Of a stretch of DNA of 64,000 bases, positions 41,276 to 50,076 are shown in pieces (position 1 is the stretch's first letter; each line of letters starts with the position of its first letter). This DNA comes from Myxococcota bacterium (lineage in GTDB: Bacteria > Myxococcota_A > UBA796). The notes beneath the pieces were generated by a model. That model was not told the origin of the DNA. It saw nothing but the letters and a program-made list of their open reading frames with translations, and did no database searches. The stretch is taken from the NCBI GenBank assembly GCA_029251165.1, contig JAQXDW010000130.1, positions 30,303-94,302 on the forward strand, written 5' to 3'. The translations under genes were made by a program, and so were the position numbers.

Positions 41276-43444
41276 TCATTTTCGAGCGCTCAGCCTCAGC
41301 CGGGTACGCGCCCGCTCCTCCGTCGGGTCGGGGTCCGTCAAGGGCGCGGGCAGTCCCTCCTCGGTCAGCGGGAGCCGAATCGTGAATGTGCTTCCCTGCT
41401 CGGGGACGCTGCGCACGTCGATCTCGCCACCGTGAGCCTCAATGAGCCGGCGGCTGATCGCGAGGCCGAGGCCGGTTCCTTGCGGTCGAGTGGTGAAGAA
41501 GGGGATGAACAGCTTCTCCATGTCCTCAGGGGTGATGCCCGGACCATTGTCGGTGATCTGGATGGTCAGCGCTGGTCGTCCCCGGCCGCTCTGACGAAGC
41601 AGGCGGCCAACTGAGGTGCTCACGGAGATGGTTCCGCTGCCGGCGATGGCGTGCAGCGCATTGTGGGTGAGGTTGAGCAGGACCTGCTGGATGCGGTCTC
41701 GGTCCATCTGGACCTGTGGCAGTCCGGTCGCGAGGCTGGTGTCGATCACGACGCCGTCAGGGTGTCCCTCTGCCCGGACCAGACCGAGGGTGCGCTCGAT
41801 GAGATCGTTGGCGTCACTGACCTCGGCGCGAACCTCGAAGGGGCGTGCGTAGACGAGGAATTGGCTGACGACTCCGTTGAGGCGGTCGGTCTCTTCCACG
41901 ATGAGCGAGACGAAGTCCTCCAGCTCGTCTGCGGCGACGTCTCCCTGGAGGTACTGGGCGGCTCCCTTGATGCCGGCGAGGGGGTTTCGGATCTCGTGGG
42001 CAAGACCAGCGGCCATGGTGCCGAGGCCGGCGAGGCGGTGCTGCTCCTTGAGCTGCTCAAAGCCCCTGAGGTTTTCGAGAACCACCGCAGTGCGGTCGAC
42101 GATGCCCTGGAGGCGTCGGATCTCCTCATAGGAGAAGCCGTCGCTGTACTCGTCACCCTTGAGGTTCAGCCAGCCCAGGACAAGATCGCCGGACATGACC
42201 GAGAGGCTGAGATCCGCGTCCATGGCCTCCATCGCCTTGATGCGTGCGGACAGCTCCTCATCGGTGCCGCCGGGTCGCTTTGCCTCTCGCCGCAGGGTCC
42301 GCAGGCTGTAGCTGCGCTGCCCCTCTCGGAAGGCGCTGGTGAAGGGCTGATCGGCGATGGTGCGCATCGGCGGACGCTCTCCCACGCCGCGCTCCAGAGA
42401 GAGCCGAAAGACACCCTGATCCCAGAGGTACAGGCTGGTCAGCGGGACCCGTCCTGAGGCATGCAGGCGGCCCAGCAGCTCGCTCTCCAGGTCCTGCAGG
42501 GTGATGATCGTCGCCAGCGCGCGCTCGGTCTCCTGAAAGGTCTGCTCCAGCCGACGCCCCTGGAGGTTGAGCCACTGCCCAACCAGGGCCTCCAGGCGCT
42601 CCTGGATGGTCGTGAACACTGCCAGGAATGCTCCGGTGATGAGGAATATCTGGAAGCTGCCGTGCAGCGGCGAGGACAGCCCATCGACCCAATACACGGC
42701 CACTCCGTTGGCGGTCACCAGGAGGGCCGCTGCAATGACCAGGGTCAGGGCGTGGGAGAACGTTTCCTGGAGATCGATGAGCCGGTACAGCTCGATGATG
42801 CGGTGGAGAATGTGCAGCAGCCAGGTGCTCAAGACCGCGCCAACGGGTGGGAAGGCTCCCTGGAGGATGTCCGCTCCCCCGGGCTCGCTGAGCAGACGAC
42901 CATAGAGGCGAATGGTTGCTTCGATTCCCGTCACGCTGAGGGTGGTGGCGATGATGACGATCAGGTATCGCAGCCGGGTCCGCTGGATGCCCTCTGGATA
43001 GGCCCAGTACTGGCGAAGCAGCCAGGTGAAGCAGAACACCGTGCCGCCAAAAGTCCACAGCGAGGCCGGCAGCTCGGGAAACGGAAAGCTGAGGGGAGCC
43101 TCATAGAACGCGAGCAGGAGGATGAGCACCGGCAGGCAGACTCCGACCACCGCACCCGCCAGCGACCACATTCGGCGCCCCAGCACCATGTCCTCAGCGC
43201 CCATCATCCGCAGCAAGAGGGTCATGCTCGCTGCGGGCAGGAACACTCCGAGGAACACGTACAGGTAGCGCATGCCCTCGAAGCCGCTGGTCAGGTAGGC
43301 GGCGAAGCACAGGTAGACTGCGACCATCAGGGCGCCGAGGCCGGCGAAGGCCCGTCGAATCGGATCGTTGCGATCGGACTCTCGGGCCTGGACCACGAGG
43401 CTCCCAATATACAACGCAGCGAGCAGGTAAATCAGGGTATTCAT
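41276..43444 (-). CDS. Membrane sensor histidine kinase
   Basis: A 722-residue protein. About seven to nine hydrophobic segments occupy residues 1-285, a multi-TM sensor. A GAF-like domain follows (about 310-460: DLESELLGRLHASG, SLSVMSGDLVLGWLNLKG). HisKA dimerisation box GLAHEIRNPLAGIKG with phosphorylated His483, then HATPase boxes N (LTHNALHAI), G1 (DNGPGI), F (FFTTRPQGTGLGLAISRRLIEAHGG). No response regulator is adjacent, so it is an orphan. Start ATG 43444 lies 30 bp from selA on the other strand. Ligand unknown. Confidence 0.92.
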   Translation of the reverse strand: MNTLIYLLAALYIGSLVVQARESDRNDPIRRAFAGLGALMVAVYLCFAAYLTSGFEGMRYLYVFLGVFLPAASMTLLLRMMGAEDMVLGRRMWSLAGAVVGVCLPVLILLLAFYEAPLSFPFPELPASLWTFGGTVFCFTWLLRQYWAYPEGIQRTRLRYLIVIIATTLSVTGIEATIRLYGRLLSEPGGADILQGAFPPVGAVLSTWLLHILHRIIELYRLIDLQETFSHALTLVIAAALLVTANGVAVYWVDGLSSPLHGSFQIFLITGAFLAVFTTIQERLEALVGQWLNLQGRRLEQTFQETERALATIITLQDLESELLGRLHASGRVPLTSLYLWDQGVFRLSLERGVGERPPMRTIADQPFTSAFREGQRSYSLRTLRREAKRPGGTDEELSARIKAMEAMDADLSLSVMSGDLVLGWLNLKGDEYSDGFSYEEIRRLQGIVDRTAVVLENLRGFEQLKEQHRLAGLGTMAAGLAHEIRNPLAGIKGAAQYLQGDVAADELEDFVSLIVEETDRLNGVVSQFLVYARPFEVRAEVSDANDLIERTLGLVRAEGHPDGVVIDTSLATGLPQVQMDRDRIQQVLLNLTHNALHAIAGSGTISVSTSVGRLLRQSGRGRPALTIQITDNGPGITPEDMEKLFIPFFTTRPQGTGLGLAISRRLIEAHGGEIDVRSVPEQGSTFTIRLPLTEEGLPAPLTDPDPTEERARTRLRLSARK

Positions 43445-43473
43445 GTGGCTGCCTCTGCCTCCCTCTTATCACC

Positions 43474-44832
43474 ATGGGCCGTCTCCTCCGTATGCGCTTC
43501 AAAGACCTCCCCAGCGTCTCCCGCCTTCTCCAGGACCCACGCCTTGCTGGGCTGTCCCATGATCTCGCGGTCCGGGTTGCCCGAGAGGTCATCGAGGATG
43601 CACGCCAGCGAATTCGAGCCGGAGAGGCGGTCTCCCCCCTCGCGGACGCCGCCGCGCAGCGCGCTGAGGCGCTCTGCCGACCGCGACTGGTCCCGGTGAT
43701 CAATGCCACCGGCATCGTCCTGCACACCAACCTCGGCCGCGCCCCGATGTCCCCGGAGGCTGCTGCCGCCGCCGCTGCCGTCGCTGGGGGGTACTCCAGC
43801 CTGGAGATGCACCTGTCTACCGGCAAGCGCGGCGGACGCCTGGAGGGAATTGCGGCTCCGCTGTGCGAGCTGACCGGAGCCGAGGCTGCGATCGGGGTGA
43901 ACAACAACGCCGCTGGTGTCTTGCTCGCGCTGACCGCGCTGGCGCGAGGGAAGGAGGTCATCGTCAGTCGGGGAGAGCTCGTCGAGATCGGCGGCAGCTT
44001 CCGGGTGCCAGATGTCATCAGCGATGGCGGCGCGAGGCTGGTGGAGGTCGGGGCGACCAACCGCACTCGGCTCAGCGATTATGCAGACGCGATCACCGAG
44101 AACACTGCGGTGCTGCTGCGGGTCCACGCCTCAAATTTTCGGATGATCGGCTTCACGGAGCGGCCGGACCGCGCAGCGCTGTGTGCCCTGGCTCGCGAGC
44201 GCGGGGTTCTGGTGGTCGATGATCTCGGCTCGGGGTTGCTGCACAGCGCCCCGGCCATGGAGCGCAGCGTGGTCGAGCTGGAGGCTGAAGAGCTGGTCTC
44301 CAATGCCATCGCTGATGGGGTCGATGCCGTCTGCTTCTCCGGTGACAAGCTCCTGGGGGGACCGCAGGCGGGCATGATCGTTGGCCGGAGCCCGGTGATC
44401 CAGAAGATGCGGCGACATCCGCTCTACCGTGCGCTGCGTCTGGACAAGATGGTGCTCGCGGCCCTGGAAGCCACCCTCCTGCTCTACCGACAGGGACGGC
44501 AGAATGAGGCGATTCCCGCACGCCGGATGCTTGCCATGACCGCTGCGCAGTGTCGGGAAGCGGCCGATCGGATCGCTGCGGAGATCCCGGGCTCTCGGGT
44601 AGAAGCAGACACCAGCTACTCCGGCGGCGGCGCGCTCCCGGCACAGGGACTGCCGACCTTTGTCGTTGCGGTGCCGGTCAAGCGGCCCGATGCGTTCTGC
44701 GCCGCGCTGCGACAGGGCAGCCCATCGATCGTTGCTCGGGTCGCCCGTGACACCCTGATCCTCGACCCGCGCACGTTGCTGCCCGGAGATGCCGAGGTGC
44801 TCATCGACGCGATCCGTTCTCGGCGTTCATGA
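43474..44832 (+). CDS. selA: L-seryl-tRNA(Sec) selenium transferase
   Basis: A 452-residue PLP enzyme of normal SelA length. Motifs: VINATGIVLHTNLGRAP, NNNAAGVLLALTALARGKEVIVSRGELVEIGGSFR, LGSGLL, and CFSGDKLLGGPQAG with the PLP Lys292. It converts seryl-tRNA(Sec) to selenocysteyl-tRNA(Sec) using selenophosphate. Together with the TGA-containing AhpD-like gene at 17691 it shows that the organism probably decodes UGA as Sec. Start is ATG 43474 (ATG 43492 is an alternative). No selB, selD or tRNA-Sec nearby. Divergent from the histidine kinase. Confidence 0.95.
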   Translation: MGRLLRMRFKDLPSVSRLLQDPRLAGLSHDLAVRVAREVIEDARQRIRAGEAVSPLADAAAQRAEALCRPRLVPVINATGIVLHTNLGRAPMSPEAAAAAAAVAGGYSSLEMHLSTGKRGGRLEGIAAPLCELTGAEAAIGVNNNAAGVLLALTALARGKEVIVSRGELVEIGGSFRVPDVISDGGARLVEVGATNRTRLSDYADAITENTAVLLRVHASNFRMIGFTERPDRAALCALARERGVLVVDDLGSGLLHSAPAMERSVVELEAEELVSNAIADGVDAVCFSGDKLLGGPQAGMIVGRSPVIQKMRRHPLYRALRLDKMVLAALEATLLLYRQGRQNEAIPARRMLAMTAAQCREAADRIAAEIPGSRVEADTSYSGGGALPAQGLPTFVVAVPVKRPDAFCAALRQGSPSIVARVARDTLILDPRTLLPGDAEVLIDAIRSRRS

Positions 44833-45157
44833 TCCCCTCGAGGCATCGGCGGGGCTGCGGAGCCTTCGCTGGGCGGTGCTTCTTCATCACTGATGGGGCA
44901 CCGGCCGGCCAGCCGTCGGCGTCGAGAACGGCGACCGAATGGCCGATGACGGGGCAGGGCTTTCGGGTCTGTCGGGGGGAGCGCGCGCGAGGTGATTAGC
45001 GGTCTCGAGGCGCAGCCTGGCCGACGCTCTGGTCGATGAGGAGGGTGGTGTCGGCTGGGGTGCTGCTGTGATCTTGGGCCTGCTCGCGGCAGTCGCTGCG
45101 GGTGATCTGCGTCGTGGATGCTCGACACCACCTGGACTGCTGCGATACTCCCCGGTC
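44833..45157. other. Intergenic region after selA, no gene seen
   Basis: About 325 bp with no convincing ORF. I looked specifically for a selenocysteine tRNA (long extra arm, TTCGA T-loop and CCA-like acceptor) and found none. No terminator with a T-run is visible. Confidence 0.5.
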
Positions 45158-46033
45158 ATGTCTCAGGGCTTCTATGAAATGCTGGGGGTCTCTCCGGAAG
45201 CCTCCCCCGAAACGATCCGCTCTGCCTTCCAGGGACGGCTCGCTGCCCTGGTGCGTCGGCTGAAAGCAGCTCGAAAGCAGGGAGCGGACGTCTCCTTGCT
45301 GGAAGCGCAGGAGCGGTCGCTGCGCGAGGCGGTTCGGGTGCTCTCGGAGCCGGCCCGTCGTCGTCGCTACAACGCCTTCCTCGGTGTGGTTGAGGACGAG
45401 ATCCCATCCGACGCCAGTGAGCTGTGGGAGCGGTGTCGGAGCGCGCTGATGGATCCGGTCACGGTGACCGCCCTCGATGTGCTCCGAACGATGACCGATC
45501 TGCCGATCACGGACGGTCTGCCGACCCTGCCGCCGATCGAGGTCACCGCCTCGAAGCCACGGAGTGCCCCACCCCCGACCCCGACCTCGACTCCCAAGAC
45601 GGCGTCTCCGCCGACGCTGCGGGTCGCACCGTCGCTGACGATCCCGGGCGTGGCGCCGGCGCAGTCTTCCAGGCCGACCGTTCCCCCCCGTGCGACCACA
45701 CCGCCCATGTCTGCCCCCCGAATCGAGGTTCCGATCCTCACCAACCTCCCTGAGCCTGCCGACGAGACGCCTGAGAGCCTCTCGGCTCGGCTGGGCTATG
45801 ACGGACGGTTCCTCAAGGCGGTCCGCGAGATGCGCGGCATCGACATCCAGGCCCTCTCTCACGCCACCCGAATCTCCCCCCGCTACCTGGAGGCGATCGA
45901 GGACAACGGCTTTGATCGCCTGCCGACAGGCACCTTCGTGCGCGGCTACGTCAAGGAGATCGTGCGCGAGCTGGACATCGAGCACACCGATGCCGTCCAG
46001 AAATACATGGATCTCTTCAAGCAGCATCGCTGA
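45158..46033 (+). CDS. J-domain-like / RodZ-type helix-turn-helix fusion protein
   Basis: A 291-residue protein; ATG 45158 (MSQGFYEMLGVSPEAS) is preferred to the upstream frame start at 45068. Residues 5-75 look like a J-domain (FYEMLGVSPEASPETIRSAF, then RSLREAVRVLSEPARRRRYNAFL) but the HPD motif needed for DnaK activation is absent. A Pro/Thr-rich linker (about 110-200) leads to a HTH_25 domain as in RodZ (LKAVREMRGIDIQALSHATRISPRYLEAIED, then LPTGTFVRGYVKEIVREL). RodZ links MreB to the envelope, but no TM helix follows here. The stop overlaps the rluD start (TGATG). Confidence 0.72.
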   Translation: MSQGFYEMLGVSPEASPETIRSAFQGRLAALVRRLKAARKQGADVSLLEAQERSLREAVRVLSEPARRRRYNAFLGVVEDEIPSDASELWERCRSALMDPVTVTALDVLRTMTDLPITDGLPTLPPIEVTASKPRSAPPPTPTSTPKTASPPTLRVAPSLTIPGVAPAQSSRPTVPPRATTPPMSAPRIEVPILTNLPEPADETPESLSARLGYDGRFLKAVREMRGIDIQALSHATRISPRYLEAIEDNGFDRLPTGTFVRGYVKEIVRELDIEHTDAVQKYMDLFKQHR

Positions 46034-47004
46034 TGTCTGAGACCTTCACTGCCCCGGAAGACGCTGGACGTCTGGACCGCTGGCTCGCCGGTCAGCTGCC
46101 CCAGTCCCGAAGTCGGATTCAGTCGCTCATCAAGTCCGGCGCGATCCTGGTCGATGGCCAGACGGCTCGGCCGAGCCTGAGGCTGGCTGGCGGCGAGGTC
46201 GTGTGCATCGACATTCCACCTTCGCCGCCCTCCACGCTCATCGCTCAGGACATCCCGGTGGAGATCCTCTACGAGGATGCGCACGTCATGGTGGTGGTCA
46301 AGCCTGCAGGCATGGTGGTCCACCCCTCGCGAGGCCACCCCGACTCCACCCTGGTCAATGCCCTGCTGCACCGGATCCGGGCCAGCGGACAGGAGCCCGG
46401 CGATCCCGCCCGACCGGGCATCATCCACCGGCTCGACAAGGGGACCAGCGGGGTCCTGGTCGTCACTCGCAGCGATCTTGCCCACTCTGGGCTCGCCGCG
46501 CAATTTGCCGCCCACACCGTCCACCGTCGGTACCTCGCGCTGGTCTGGGGGCGGCCCGATCCGGTCTGCGGGAGCATCGATGCCCGACTCGGACGGCACC
46601 CCAAGGACCGCCTCCGGTTCGCTGTGGTCGGGGAGGGCGTCGGGAAGCATGCGATCACCCACTACCAAACCCTCGCGACGTCCCGACCGCCGGGCACCGG
46701 GCGGGGGGGAGAGGTCAGCCTCGTGGAGTGCCGCCTGGAGACCGGGCGGACCCACCAGATTCGGGTCCACCTCACCCACATCGGTCACCCCCTGCTCGGG
46801 GATCCGATCTATGTCAGCAAGCAGAAGCGCCCTGCCGCCTGGCGGCCTCTGCTCGTCGGGCTCGACCACCAGCTCCTCCACGCCGCTCAGCTGGGCTTCA
46901 CCCATCCCATCAGCGGCGAGAGTGTGCGCTGCGAACGGGCACCACCGCCAGACTTTATAGCGCTGCTCGCCCGTGTGGGGATCGCGCTGCCTGAGCTGGA
47001 CTGA
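46033..47004 (+). CDS. rluD: Ribosomal large-subunit pseudouridine synthase, RluD family
   Basis: A 323-residue protein. N-terminal S4-type RNA-binding domain (RLDRWLAGQLPQSRSRIQSLIKSGAILVDG), then the synthase core: YEDAHVMVVVKPAGMVVHP, IIHRLDKGTSGVLVVTR (catalytic Asp), ETGRTHQIRVHLTHIGHPLLGD. Family members pseudouridylate 23S rRNA helix 69 (RluD) or other sites (RluA/C); exact position cannot be assigned by eye. The ATG overlaps the preceding stop by one base. Confidence 0.92.
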   Translation: MSETFTAPEDAGRLDRWLAGQLPQSRSRIQSLIKSGAILVDGQTARPSLRLAGGEVVCIDIPPSPPSTLIAQDIPVEILYEDAHVMVVVKPAGMVVHPSRGHPDSTLVNALLHRIRASGQEPGDPARPGIIHRLDKGTSGVLVVTRSDLAHSGLAAQFAAHTVHRRYLALVWGRPDPVCGSIDARLGRHPKDRLRFAVVGEGVGKHAITHYQTLATSRPPGTGRGGEVSLVECRLETGRTHQIRVHLTHIGHPLLGDPIYVSKQKRPAAWRPLLVGLDHQLLHAAQLGFTHPISGESVRCERAPPPDFIALLARVGIALPELD

Positions 47005-47095
47005 GGCCACCTCAGCCGCAGCGGAGATGATGCCGGAGACGGTCTGTGAGCGCCGAGCCTCGCTCGCTGCTCGGGCCACCAAGCGATCCGGTCAC

Positions 47096-47129
47096 AAAAA
47101 AAGAGCCCGCGGCGCATGGCCGCGGGCTC
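47096..47129 (-). terminator. Intrinsic terminator of the lipoprotein gene 47151-48185
   Basis: On the minus strand, GAGCCCGCGG (47129-47120) pairs perfectly with CCGCGGGCTC (47112-47103) around a 7-nt loop and is followed by TTTTTTT (47102-47096). A textbook Rho-independent terminator 22 bp after the stop. It could also stop plus-strand transcription from rluD, but no T-run follows in that direction. Confidence 0.88.
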
Positions 47130-47150
47130 CCCGTCGTCAGGGGGACGGAA

Positions 47151-48185
47151 TCAGTTGCAGACCGGGAAGGTCGCAGCGTCCGCGCATTCCTTGTTCTCGC
47201 AGGAGGCTGCGCAGGTCTCGTGGCAGTCCTCAAGCTCTACCTCGATCAGCTCGCCGGACTGCTCGTCAGCGATGAGGTCGACGACCATCAGCTCTGCACA
47301 GTAGGGCTCGTTGTCAGAGACGCAGGGGACGCAGGAGACGCCGAAGCCAGCCAGGAGGCTGCAGAGGTACTCGGGGCTGGTGTCGTCGACCTGACCCTTG
47401 AGCAGCGGACCAAGATCGCGGGCATCCAGCTCGCCAGAGACGGTTCCACCACCGAAGTAGGAGGCGTCTGCGGCGAAGCTGCCAGAGATGGACATCGAGT
47501 TGATCTCGACGGTGAAGCCAGCGACGCTGATCGCGACATCACCCTCGGGGATCTCGAAGTACGGTGCCTGGCTGAAGTCCGCGTTCGGGAAGTCATCGAG
47601 GCTTGGGGTGCAGGTGTCCTGCTCGGTGGACTCGTCCGTGCTGATGGCGCCACGAATCTCCAGCTCAGTGTCCGCGGAGACGACACCGATGAGGATGGCG
47701 TTCTCGAGGAGGCCACCGATGAGGTCGCCCACACCGGCCGGCTTCACGAAGCGACCACCAGCCAGATCGACCACGTAGGTCTTGCCGGCCGGGTCTGCGG
47801 TCATCGCGGTACCGAGCGCGGAGGTGGTGAAGGTGATGGAAGCGGTCTCACCATCGCAGCTGGAGATCGTCGCGGTGTAGCTGGTGGACGGAGCCAGCGG
47901 TGCGTCGGGGCTGAACGTGACGTAGTCGCTGTCATCGTTCAGGCTGGAGGTTCCAGAGACGGCCGCACCGCTGGAGTCCGCGAGGGAGACACTGGCGGAC
48001 GTGTCGGTCTCGGAGAGGCTGAATTCGACGTCAGCACGGTAGTAGGCATCGGGCTGGCCATCGATGGGGTACTCGGCCTTCGTCTCGACGGTGCAGCTGG
48101 TGTCAGTGACATCGCCGGAGTCGCCCTTGTCCTTGCAGCCGACGAGTGCGAGTGCCGCGAGCAGCGTGAGGTGGTTCTTGTTCAT
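47151..48185 (-). CDS. Hypothetical lipoprotein with Ig-like N-terminal domain
   Basis: A 344-residue protein; ATG 48185 follows GGAGGAGA. Lipoprotein signal (MNKNHLTLLAALALVGC). Residues 30-125 contain YRADVEFSLSETDTSASVSL and APLAPSTSYTATISSC, like the bacterial Ig/fibronectin-type pattern of exported proteins. The C-terminal part is acidic and Cys-rich (CSLLAGFGVSCVPCVSDNEPYC, DCHETCAASCENKEC), suggesting a disulfide-bonded knot. AT-richer start and strong signals suggest good expression. No enzymatic motif. Confidence 0.75.
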   Translation of the reverse strand: MNKNHLTLLAALALVGCKDKGDSGDVTDTSCTVETKAEYPIDGQPDAYYRADVEFSLSETDTSASVSLADSSGAAVSGTSSLNDDSDYVTFSPDAPLAPSTSYTATISSCDGETASITFTTSALGTAMTADPAGKTYVVDLAGGRFVKPAGVGDLIGGLLENAILIGVVSADTELEIRGAISTDESTEQDTCTPSLDDFPNADFSQAPYFEIPEGDVAISVAGFTVEINSMSISGSFAADASYFGGGTVSGELDARDLGPLLKGQVDDTSPEYLCSLLAGFGVSCVPCVSDNEPYCAELMVVDLIADEQSGELIEVELEDCHETCAASCENKECADAATFPVCN

Positions 48186-48262
48186 GATTCTCCTCCATGA
48201 GCCGATGCTATCGGCCCCTCAGTGTGGGACAGGGGCTCAGTGCCCCAGTACTACAGCGGGGG

Positions 48263-48291
48263 AGCGTACGTGAGGTTCCCCCGGGTGTCAA
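48263..48291 (-). promoter_or_regulatory. Promoter of the lipoprotein gene 47151-48185
   Basis: On the minus strand TTGACA (48291-48286), a perfect -35, is followed after 17 bp by TACGCT (48268-48263), a moderate -10. Transcription would start about 70 bp upstream of the ATG, giving a leader with several short hairpins (for example CCGATAGCATCGG, 48214-48202). It is the best sigma-70-like promoter seen in the window. Confidence 0.5.
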
Positions 48292-48311
48292 TTTGCTTAT
48301 TTGTGCCGGAC

Positions 48312-48572
48312 TCAGTCGCCCGTGCTTGCGGTCAGTAATTTCGTCCTCAGATCTCCGAGAACAGCCTCGACAAGCCGGCTCTCTTCACTATCCAGGTTGC
48401 CTGCCGTCTTGGCCTGCAGCATGGTGATGAGATCGATGGTGTGTCGCGCAAGCGTGAGGTCGACCTTCGGTTCTGTGCTGCCGGGCTCAGCGATCTCGCC
48501 GAGGTGCACCAGCGCGGAGCTGGCGAGGCTGACAATGAACTGGGAGAAGTTGACTGGCGGGGTGTTTGACAT
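48312..48572 (-). CDS. DUF1844 family protein
   Basis: An 86-residue protein; ATG 48572 (MSNTPPVNFSQFIVSL) is preceded by AGGAG, favoured over the in-frame start at 48590. The family pattern VNFSQFIVSLASSALVHLGEIAEP ... DLTLARHTIDLITMLQAKTAGNLDSEE is complete. DUF1844 is short, soluble, of unknown function, common in Deltaproteobacteria/Myxococcota, Acidobacteria and Planctomycetes. Divergent from bamD with 89 bp between starts. Confidence 0.9.
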   Translation of the reverse strand: MSNTPPVNFSQFIVSLASSALVHLGEIAEPGSTEPKVDLTLARHTIDLITMLQAKTAGNLDSEESRLVEAVLGDLRTKLLTASTGD

Positions 48573-48611
48573 GTGGACTCCTACCAACATCTCCGGGGTT
48601 GGCTCTGACCG

Positions 48612-48649
48612 TATATATTGCCTGCGCTGATTGTGCAGGAGTCCTGCAC
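48612..48649 (+). promoter_or_regulatory. -10-like element and 17-bp palindrome upstream of bamD
   Basis: TATATT (48612-48617) is followed by the perfect palindrome GTGCAGGA-G-TCCTGCAC (48633-48649), which ends 13 bp before the bamD ATG at 48662 and 4 bp before its ribosome-binding sequence (AGAGGAG). It could be an operator downstream of the promoter or a small hairpin affecting translation. It shares GTGCAG/CTGCAC with the thiolase-operon inverted repeat. Confidence 0.4.
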
Positions 48650-48661
48650 CACAGAGGAGTG

Positions 48662-49405
48662 ATGATGTCCGGCATGCTCAGAGGGATCGTTGTTGTGATC
48701 CTGCTTGGTTTCTCGACTGCGCAGGCAGAGCGAGAGGTCCTGACCGTCGAGGAGCAATACGAGCTGGGGCAGAAGTACCTCAAGCGTGGCTACTACACAA
48801 AAGCCATCGAGCAGTTCAACCGAATCCGAAACTACTACCGGGATGATCCCTACTCGGTGAAGTCAGAGCTTGCGATCGCGGACGTCTTCTTCAAGAAGCA
48901 CGAGTGGGACCAGGCGCGCCTTGCGTATGAGGACTTCATGCGCATGCACCCTCGCAACCCGGAGCTGGACTACGTGGTCTACCGGATCGGGCTGACTCTT
49001 TACAAAAAGGCACCCACCGTTGCGGGCCGGGATCAGACCTGGACCCGTCAGGCGGTCAACACCTGGTCTGGCTTCGAGGGGCGGTTTCCCGAGAGCGAGC
49101 ATCAGGTCGAGGTCCAGGAGATGCTCCGGGAGTGTCGGGAGCGCCTGGCGAAGAAGGAGCTGGTCATCGCGGAGTTCTACGAGAACCGTGCAGCGTGGAA
49201 CTCTGTGCTGGGCCGGGTCGATGGTCTGCTGCGGGTCTACCCGACCAGCGAGTACGTCCCTGATGCCCTGGAGCTGAAGGCCATCGCCCACGCCTCCGAG
49301 GGGCAGCCTGATCAAGCCTCCGAGGTGCTCGCCCAGCTGACCGCGCTCGATGAAGAGCGCGGAAGCCGACTGGAGCGGCGACTGGCACGCATCACGGTCG
49401 ACTGA
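48662..49405 (+). CDS. bamD: Outer-membrane assembly factor BamD-like TPR protein
   Basis: A 247-residue protein; start ATG 48662 follows AGAGGAG. Signal peptide MMSGMLRGIVVVILLGFSTAQA. The TPR repeats are of the BamD/YfiO type: YELGQKYLKRGYYTKAIEQFNRI, AELAIADVFFKKHEWDQARLAYEDFMRMHP, and YVVYRIGLTLYKK. BamD helps insert beta-barrel proteins with BamA. Unlike classic BamD there is no lipobox Cys after the signal, so it would not be lipid-anchored; other TPR periplasmic proteins cannot be excluded. Stop overlaps recX start by one base. Confidence 0.75.
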   Translation: MMSGMLRGIVVVILLGFSTAQAEREVLTVEEQYELGQKYLKRGYYTKAIEQFNRIRNYYRDDPYSVKSELAIADVFFKKHEWDQARLAYEDFMRMHPRNPELDYVVYRIGLTLYKKAPTVAGRDQTWTRQAVNTWSGFEGRFPESEHQVEVQEMLRECRERLAKKELVIAEFYENRAAWNSVLGRVDGLLRVYPTSEYVPDALELKAIAHASEGQPDQASEVLAQLTALDEERGSRLERRLARITVD

Positions 49406-50076
49406 TGGCCGACGATGACAGGGATGTCTCTCAGAGCGTTGCTGGCGTGGGTCGCTATGACCCGGAGGCTGGTCGCGCATCGGGGGCGCGCCGGGGGCGC
49501 AAGCCGCGCGAGAAGAAGAAGCCCAAGAAGCCCACCGACCGCTACCTGACCAACGTCGCGAAGTGGTACATCGAGCGGTACAATCCCTGCTCCGGTGGTC
49601 TCCGGCGTGCGCTGATGAAGCGGGTCAACAAGGGGCTTCGCGAGCACGGCGGCGATCGGGATGAGGCCATCGAGGTGATGGAGGGGGTCGTCAAGAAGAT
49701 GGTCGACAACGGCACCATCAACGACCTGAGCTTTGCCCGCCGCTGGGTTGCCAGCTACCACCGCCGCGGGGTCACTCTGCGCGACATCGCCCAGCGACTC
49801 CGCGCCAAGGGGGTTCCACGGACGGTCATTGACGAGGCCATCAAGGAACTGGAGGAAGCCGCTGAGCACGATCCGGCGCTTCAGGCGGCCGTTGCTTATG
49901 TCCGCCGACGCCGGTTTGGACCCTGGCGTATGGATCCCCGCAAGCGCGAAGAGCGCCGGGAGAAGGACCTCGCCGCGATGGCGCGGGCCGGTCATCGCTA
50001 TCACATCGCCAAGCGTGTTCTCGAGCTGGAGACCCTGGAGGACTACCTCACGCTTGAAGAGGAGATCCGGGATTGA
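49405..50076 (+). CDS. recX: RecX family regulatory protein
   Basis: A 223-residue protein beginning with a basic, disordered leader (RRGRKPREKKKPKKP). Three-helix RecX repeats follow: LREHGGDRDEAIEVMEGVVKKMVDNGTINDLSFARRWVASYHRRGVTLRDIAQRLRAKGV, then a repeat with AVAYVRRRRFG. RecX binds RecA filaments and tunes recombination. The ATG overlaps the bamD stop (TGATG). No recA nearby. Shares the operon with bamD and the ferritin-like/ATP-grasp gene. Confidence 0.87.
   Translation: MADDDRDVSQSVAGVGRYDPEAGRASGARRGRKPREKKKPKKPTDRYLTNVAKWYIERYNPCSGGLRRALMKRVNKGLREHGGDRDEAIEVMEGVVKKMVDNGTINDLSFARRWVASYHRRGVTLRDIAQRLRAKGVPRTVIDEAIKELEEAAEHDPALQAAVAYVRRRRFGPWRMDPRKREERREKDLAAMARAGHRYHIAKRVLELETLEDYLTLEEEIRD

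Noticed and set aside
44833..45157. Possible tRNA-Sec or selB start after selA
   Set aside because: No tRNA-like fold and no coding frame with SelB motifs found.
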